NCBI GenBank assembly: GCA_034769895.1
Contig: CM068369.1
Location: forward strand, 426,833,479 to 426,897,478
Source: Magicicada septendecula
Lineage: Eukaryota; Arthropoda; Insecta; Hemiptera; Cicadidae
Direction: 5' to 3'
DNA length: 64,000 nucleotides
Made by a program: the position numbers and the translations under genes. Of the stretch, positions 60,424-64,000 are shown in pieces (positions within the stretch are counted from its first letter, which is position 1; each line of letters starts with the position of its first letter). The notes below the pieces were generated by a model. That model was given only the letters and a program-made list of their open reading frames with translations, was not told the origin of the DNA and did not search any database.

Positions 60424-60478
60424 GTTTGGGGAAATAAAATCAAAGTAAGTTCATAGTGAAAGTTTATATATATATATA

Positions 60479-61119
60479 AGAAAAGAAATGTCAAAAAGTA
60501 AAAACAGATGTGATCGTAAAAATCTAGTCATATAAATCAAATAAATAATTAGGCTAGTTGTGTTAGTACAAACATTTTTAATTGCGTTACGCTATAGCCG
60601 TCTTATTAGTCACTAGTTGTCGGGTTGTTTTTAACGTTATATACTCTTTAGAGTATACGACAGAGATAGACTTGGAATTTTACCCGCAGTGTATCCAACT
60701 CCCTTTACGATAATTTATTCTGAAACTTAAAAAAATGTTCTATATGAGTGTTTTTTTGCATGTAACTCTTACACAGATTTTTAGACTCCGTTCATCGATT
60801 GTTAGACACGGGTTTTCGAAAGATATTTAATCATTTTTCGTATTTTTTCATTTAGAGCTTTATTACCATCTCGAAATTAAGTCAACAATGAAATCGTGTC
60901 TAGTTATTCCGTATATACGTAGATCTAAGACTGAACCCTTGAACCCTGGGTTCCGAACGCCACCGTTTACAAATACTCCATAACTTCTTGCGATGAACTG
61001 ATTTGTATGACATCTTCAACAAACGTGATCGATCACATATTTGCGCACCCCTTAGCGTGTTTTTGAAATGTTTATTTTTGAAGGCCCGTAGTATCCATTG
61101 TATGTATGAAAATGTTTTG
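60479..61119 (+). other. Non-coding sequence between PLE palindrome and MITE
   Basis: Nothing recognised; short open frames on both strands look fortuitous. Confidence 0.45.
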
Positions 61120-61127
61120 TCTGAGGC

Positions 61128-61456
61128 CAGGACCGCCGCTACCGTTTGTGCGAAATGTGCACCGCACACGGGCGGCCATACCAAAGGGGCGGCCGCAGAC
61201 GACCGAATTCATCAGTAGATATTGCAAAATAAATTAAAACAATAAATAAAATTAAACAATAGGTATATGACATTAACGTTTATTGAGTTGTTCTTGATAT
61301 TTGTTTTGTTAGCATTGCCGCAGTGTACTGGCCTCAATTTTTAATTAAAATAATATTAAAGTTTGTGGCAAAGTTGGGATATGAAAGTAGGGGTATTCAG
61401 GAGGGCGGCAAAGGTAAACCTGCACACGGGAGGCAAGCACCCTAGCGGCGGCCCTG
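61128..61456. mobile_element. hAT-type MITE
   Basis: The terminal inverted repeats, caggaccgccgct at the left and agcggcggccctg at the right, differ at one position. Perfect 8-bp duplications tctgaggc flank it (61120-61127 and 61457-61464). It is 329 bp long and has no coding capacity. The ends are GC-rich with gcacacggg blocks in both halves and the centre is AT-rich. A hAT transposase elsewhere would have moved it. Confidence 0.9.
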
Positions 61457-61799
61457 TCTGAGGCCAAACGAGTAGACCGGTTTAATCCTCATGTTGCAAA
61501 TATACTAAGGCACAAATATACCCACACTCACTAAGGCGGAATTTTAAAAAATTCGTACAAAACAATTTAACGTTATCAGCGTCTGCGAAATGTGCCATAT
61601 CATTTGTTTTATTGATATTTTGCTGTGAGATATCGTCTCAATTCTTTCAAGACTTTGTATGCCTATGTAGTAATGTAACCTTCATGGTTCCACACTTACC
61701 TACCTTCTCGATTCCACAAAATAAGTAGCAAGTATCGAGTTCTTTGACTTTTTCATTTTTGCAGTTTTATTCATAAAAATTAAAACCCCGGCGAGAATT

Positions 61800-62025
61800 C
61801 CTCCGGGGAGGGATCCTGCATGCACCGCTGACAGTAATTATCACATGTCTTCCTATATATTTCCTATCCTAGACTAGCCTTTATGATATCGCGGCTGTAT
61901 ACCGTATAGCATCTGGTCTCTCCTCCGTCCTCTATACTGCCCTCCATTTACCAGCCCCTCTAATGTATCTATCATCACATTACCTTGTGTTTGCCGCATA
62001 TAGTGTCCCAACCGAAGACAGTAAT
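61800..62025 (-). pseudogene. LINE C-terminal tail fragment
   Basis: The minus strand reads RLGHYMRQTQGNVMIDTLEG, then GGQYRGRRRDQMLYGIQP, to a stop. This is the GH-x2-R ... G-x-RRRGR-x-R basic tail of non-LTR polyproteins. It is cut off at its 5' side where the next element begins. Confidence 0.55.
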
Positions 62026-62032
62026 ACTAGTT

Positions 62033-62733
62033 ATACTGTTTCCGTTCTTAGCTTAATCCTGATGTAAATAAACATGCGTGGCACATCTGAAACGCTATTT
62101 GGCATTTTACAACACCAGTTAATGACTTTTTTTTATTAACCGTTTAAATATCGCAACAAACAAAAAAATAAAATTTATTTAAAACGAAAATAGAAGCTGT
62201 GATAATTACCAGTGTACTGAATATTATCAGTTGCTGTCAGAGAGTAATGCAATGCCTTTTGTACCTGTGTCTGAACTTGTATCATCACTTGAGTCAGCGT
62301 TATGATTGATAAGATAGTTCATTGTCGACGAAGACGTCGGTATTGTGGGCCAGTTGCTATAGCTTATCATCATCCTTGATTATATGCTGCATACAATGAC
62401 TCCACTTGTCCGCCGTTGTTTCATTTACCGCCTTCTCAATAAATTGTTTTATATCAAGCAGCTAATGTTGTTGTGTTGTGAAGGGCAACATATCCTTTCA
62501 ACTGGCTCCATATTAATTCAATTCGATTCAGAATACAATGATAAGGAGGAAGTCTTAAAACGAAGTGCCCCGATTTAAGTGGCAAGATAACTCTTACATG
62601 ACTATACAGACATTCTGCACATGCGCGTAATACATTAATGTGTAAACAGTGTCAACGCCCCTGACCAATAGCGTTTCAGATTTGGCACGTGTGTTTGTTT
62701 ACATCAGGATTGAACTAAGAAAGGTAAGAGTTA
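62033..62733 (-). mobile_element. Deleted Tc1/mariner-superfamily element with long terminal inverted repeats
   Basis: The left arm (62045-62098: ttcttagcttaatcctg, then gaaacgctatttgg) is inverted at 62667-62721, about 55 bp or more with scattered mismatches; weaker matching extends outwards, so the exact ends are uncertain. Inside is the C-terminal end of a DDE transposase on the minus strand. Confidence 0.72.
62190..62580 (-). pseudogene. DDE_3-type (IS630/Tc1-like) transposase C-terminal remnant
   Basis: The minus strand reads LRLPPYHCILNRIELIWSQL then KGYVALHNTTTLAA, the motif around the last catalytic acid of DDE_3 transposases (usually L-PPYH-x-LNPIE-x2-W). KWSHCMQHIIKDDD and an acidic/serine-rich end (NYLINHNADSSDDTSSD) follow. 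Several frame changes and stops are present and the upstream catalytic part is absent. Confidence 0.7.
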
Positions 62734-63065
62734 TAATGATAACGGTAACAACAATATTTGTCATTACAAATATTTAATTAATCTGTCGTTATTAATCTGC
62801 TTTTTAGTTAATTAAGAAATAAATTTATTTCAGTTTATTGATGTTATTTCCCACTAATAAAACATTGTAAAATAAACATATATAGGTCGACTGTCCCGTG
62901 TCGTTGAAGTCTGGTAAACACTGTGAGAAAGACGACAATCAGTAGAGTAATAACCACCAGCGTATGTAGGATACTTCCTCTCAACGCACGGTTCACTTTC
63001 TCGTAATATTTTCTCGCTGTTTTTGGCTAAACTTAATTAAGCGTAGTAAGAGGGGATTTTCAAAA
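62734..63065 (+). other. Non-coding sequence
   Basis: No feature could be supported. Confidence 0.45.
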
Positions 63066-63069
63066 AGTC

Positions 63070-63650
63070 ATCAAGTATGTACATTGTACATACATACAAT
63101 CCGACACTACAATCCAGGATGGACCTTGGCCCCCTTAATGATCGGTCTCCAGATAGTCCGATCATGTCCCTTGGTCTTCCACGAGCCGACACCCATCCTA
63201 GTCAGGTCTTCTTCCACGTCTTGCCATCGTTTTCTTGGCCTGCCTCGTCTACGTGCCCATTCATTATCCTTTTAAGTGAGGAGCTTTGGTTGTCCATTCT
63301 TTCTACATGTCATATCCAGGTGATTCTTCTGGACTTTATAAATCAGACGATAACTCCCTGTTTTAGAATGGAGTATATTTCTTGATTAGATCTGATCCTC
63401 CATTCTCCATTACAACATATTGGTCCGAAGATTCTTCTGATAATTTTTCTTTCAAAAGTCCTTAGACCCTTCTCATCAACTTCTCTTAACGTCCAGGTTT
63501 CGGGACCGTATGTCACTACAGGCCTGATCATTGATCTGTACATTTTCAGTTTACTTTCTTGGGTGAGAAGACGAAACCTTAATAATTTTTCTAGGCCAAA
63601 GTTCGCTCCATTCCCCGCTATTACTCTCTTTGTTATTTCATTAGATACCT
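63070..63650 (-). pseudogene. LINE RT C-terminal fragment
   Basis: Minus-strand translation from about 63640 gives EITKRVIAGNGANFGLEKLL, MYRSMIRPVVTYGPETWTL and RTFERKIIRRIFGPI (63543-63343 open), then ICHVERMDNQSS and a basic tail. It is the same thumb/tail block seen at 23860-24370 but from a different copy. It has lost the catalytic domain and has frame breaks after 63343. Confidence 0.8.
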
Positions 63651-64000
63651 TGTTTTCACTATTAACGCATGAAGTATTTATTTTCTTTAATATTTCACGG
63701 TTTAAAAAATCACAACTTAGTACTGTCTAAATTGGTGTATTTTTTAAGGACACTTCCCATCCGTCCGGATCTACAACTGTTTGGTGCCACTTTGTGGAAA
63801 GTTTTTCGTATTGTTTTCAGGCGGGGTGAAATTGACCCTGTAAATAAATTTCCCACGCTGATTTTAAAATCAGTCTCCCCATTCGACTAGTTAAGACGAA
63901 AACTACGCCACCGAAGATGATTTCCGCCGTGATGTCGAAACGTCTGGCTCTTGAACAATGGACGACGGTTTGATTCATGGCAATTTTTAAACGTCAAATT
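63651..64000 (+). other. Window end, possible PLE-like 3' remnant
   Basis: ccgaagatgatttccgccgtgatgtcgaaacgtc at 63911-63944 (quoted here in parts: ccgaagatga, then gtcgaaacgtc) resembles the CTGAAGA...GAAAC layout at PLE 3' ends but has C in place of the invariant U. No coding part precedes it, so it is left unassigned. Confidence 0.25.

Larger units (their letters stand above)
58591..60478. mobile_element. Head-to-head pair of PLE 3' halves forming a ~1.9-kb palindrome
   Basis: The arm 58591-59512 (minus strand) and the arm 59554-60478 (plus strand) are almost perfect inverted repeats around a 41-bp spacer containing a short CA run. Both arms start shortly before the end of the RT (YRKPTTSDMV), contain the GIY-YIG domain and the 3' untranslated region, and end in (TA)n. 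This is a different PLE family from copies A-C. Confidence 0.92.

Noticed and set aside
58591..60478. Two convergent host genes with a shared centre
   Set aside because: Both arms encode the same PLE nuclease and end in the same (TA)n, so they are inverted element copies.
63911..63944. Hammerhead ribozyme at the window end
   Set aside because: The first core block reads CCGAAGA, with C replacing the invariant U, and no PLE coding sequence lies upstream.
1..64000. CRISPR arrays, bacterial operons, rRNA or tRNA genes
   Set aside because: No regularly spaced repeats with unique spacers, no ribosomal or convincing tRNA sequence; splice sites and transposon types are eukaryotic.

Overview
This is arthropod, most likely insect, nuclear DNA. 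It is AT-rich, gene-poor and full of nested transposable elements, and I cannot name the species. The only host coding sequence I recognise is the first coding exon of mastermind (13244-13495, plus strand), the Notch co-activator. It ends in a clean phase-0 splice donor, and no second mam exon is visible downstream, so the remaining ~50 kb is probably a very long, transposon-filled first intron (inference).

Layout. 1-8830: three copies (A, B, C) of one Penelope-like element (PLE). A and B are tandem on the minus strand, C is head-to-head with B on the plus strand, and A is split by a 3.65-kb hAT transposon with a perfect 8-bp target duplication. 8851-8932: a second, divergent PLE fragment running into a 500-N gap (8933-9432). 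9433-12430: upstream flank with simple repeats, a direct duplication and a hairpin. 12431-13501: mam 5' region, exon and donor. 13502-43594: non-coding sequence holding several LINE 3'-end fragments, a complete but dead mariner, an internally deleted hAT, a dispersed unknown repeat family with at least three copies, and a foldback-like pair of arms built of ~128-bp units. 43595-58589: a ~15-kb Ty3/Gypsy-type LTR retrotransposon with unusually long, nearly identical 3.5-kb LTRs, a damaged coiled-coil Gag, an intact Pol, and a textbook -1 frameshift signal with a predicted pseudoknot between them. 58591-60478: a near-perfect palindrome of two PLE 3' halves. 60479-64000: a hAT MITE, a deleted Tc1/mariner-superfamily element with long terminal inverted repeats, and LINE tails.

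The elements date one another. The hAT is younger than PLE copy A. The LTR element landed in the (TA)n edge of the PLE palindrome. A LINE landed inside a copy of the dispersed repeat. The freshest events are the LTR retrotransposon and the PLE palindrome, whose repeated halves differ at few positions. The most noteworthy signals are the gag-pol frameshift site (49563-49625), the giant LTRs, the tandem hairpin repeats after pol, and the head-to-head PLE architecture with hammerhead-like motifs at the 3' ends.
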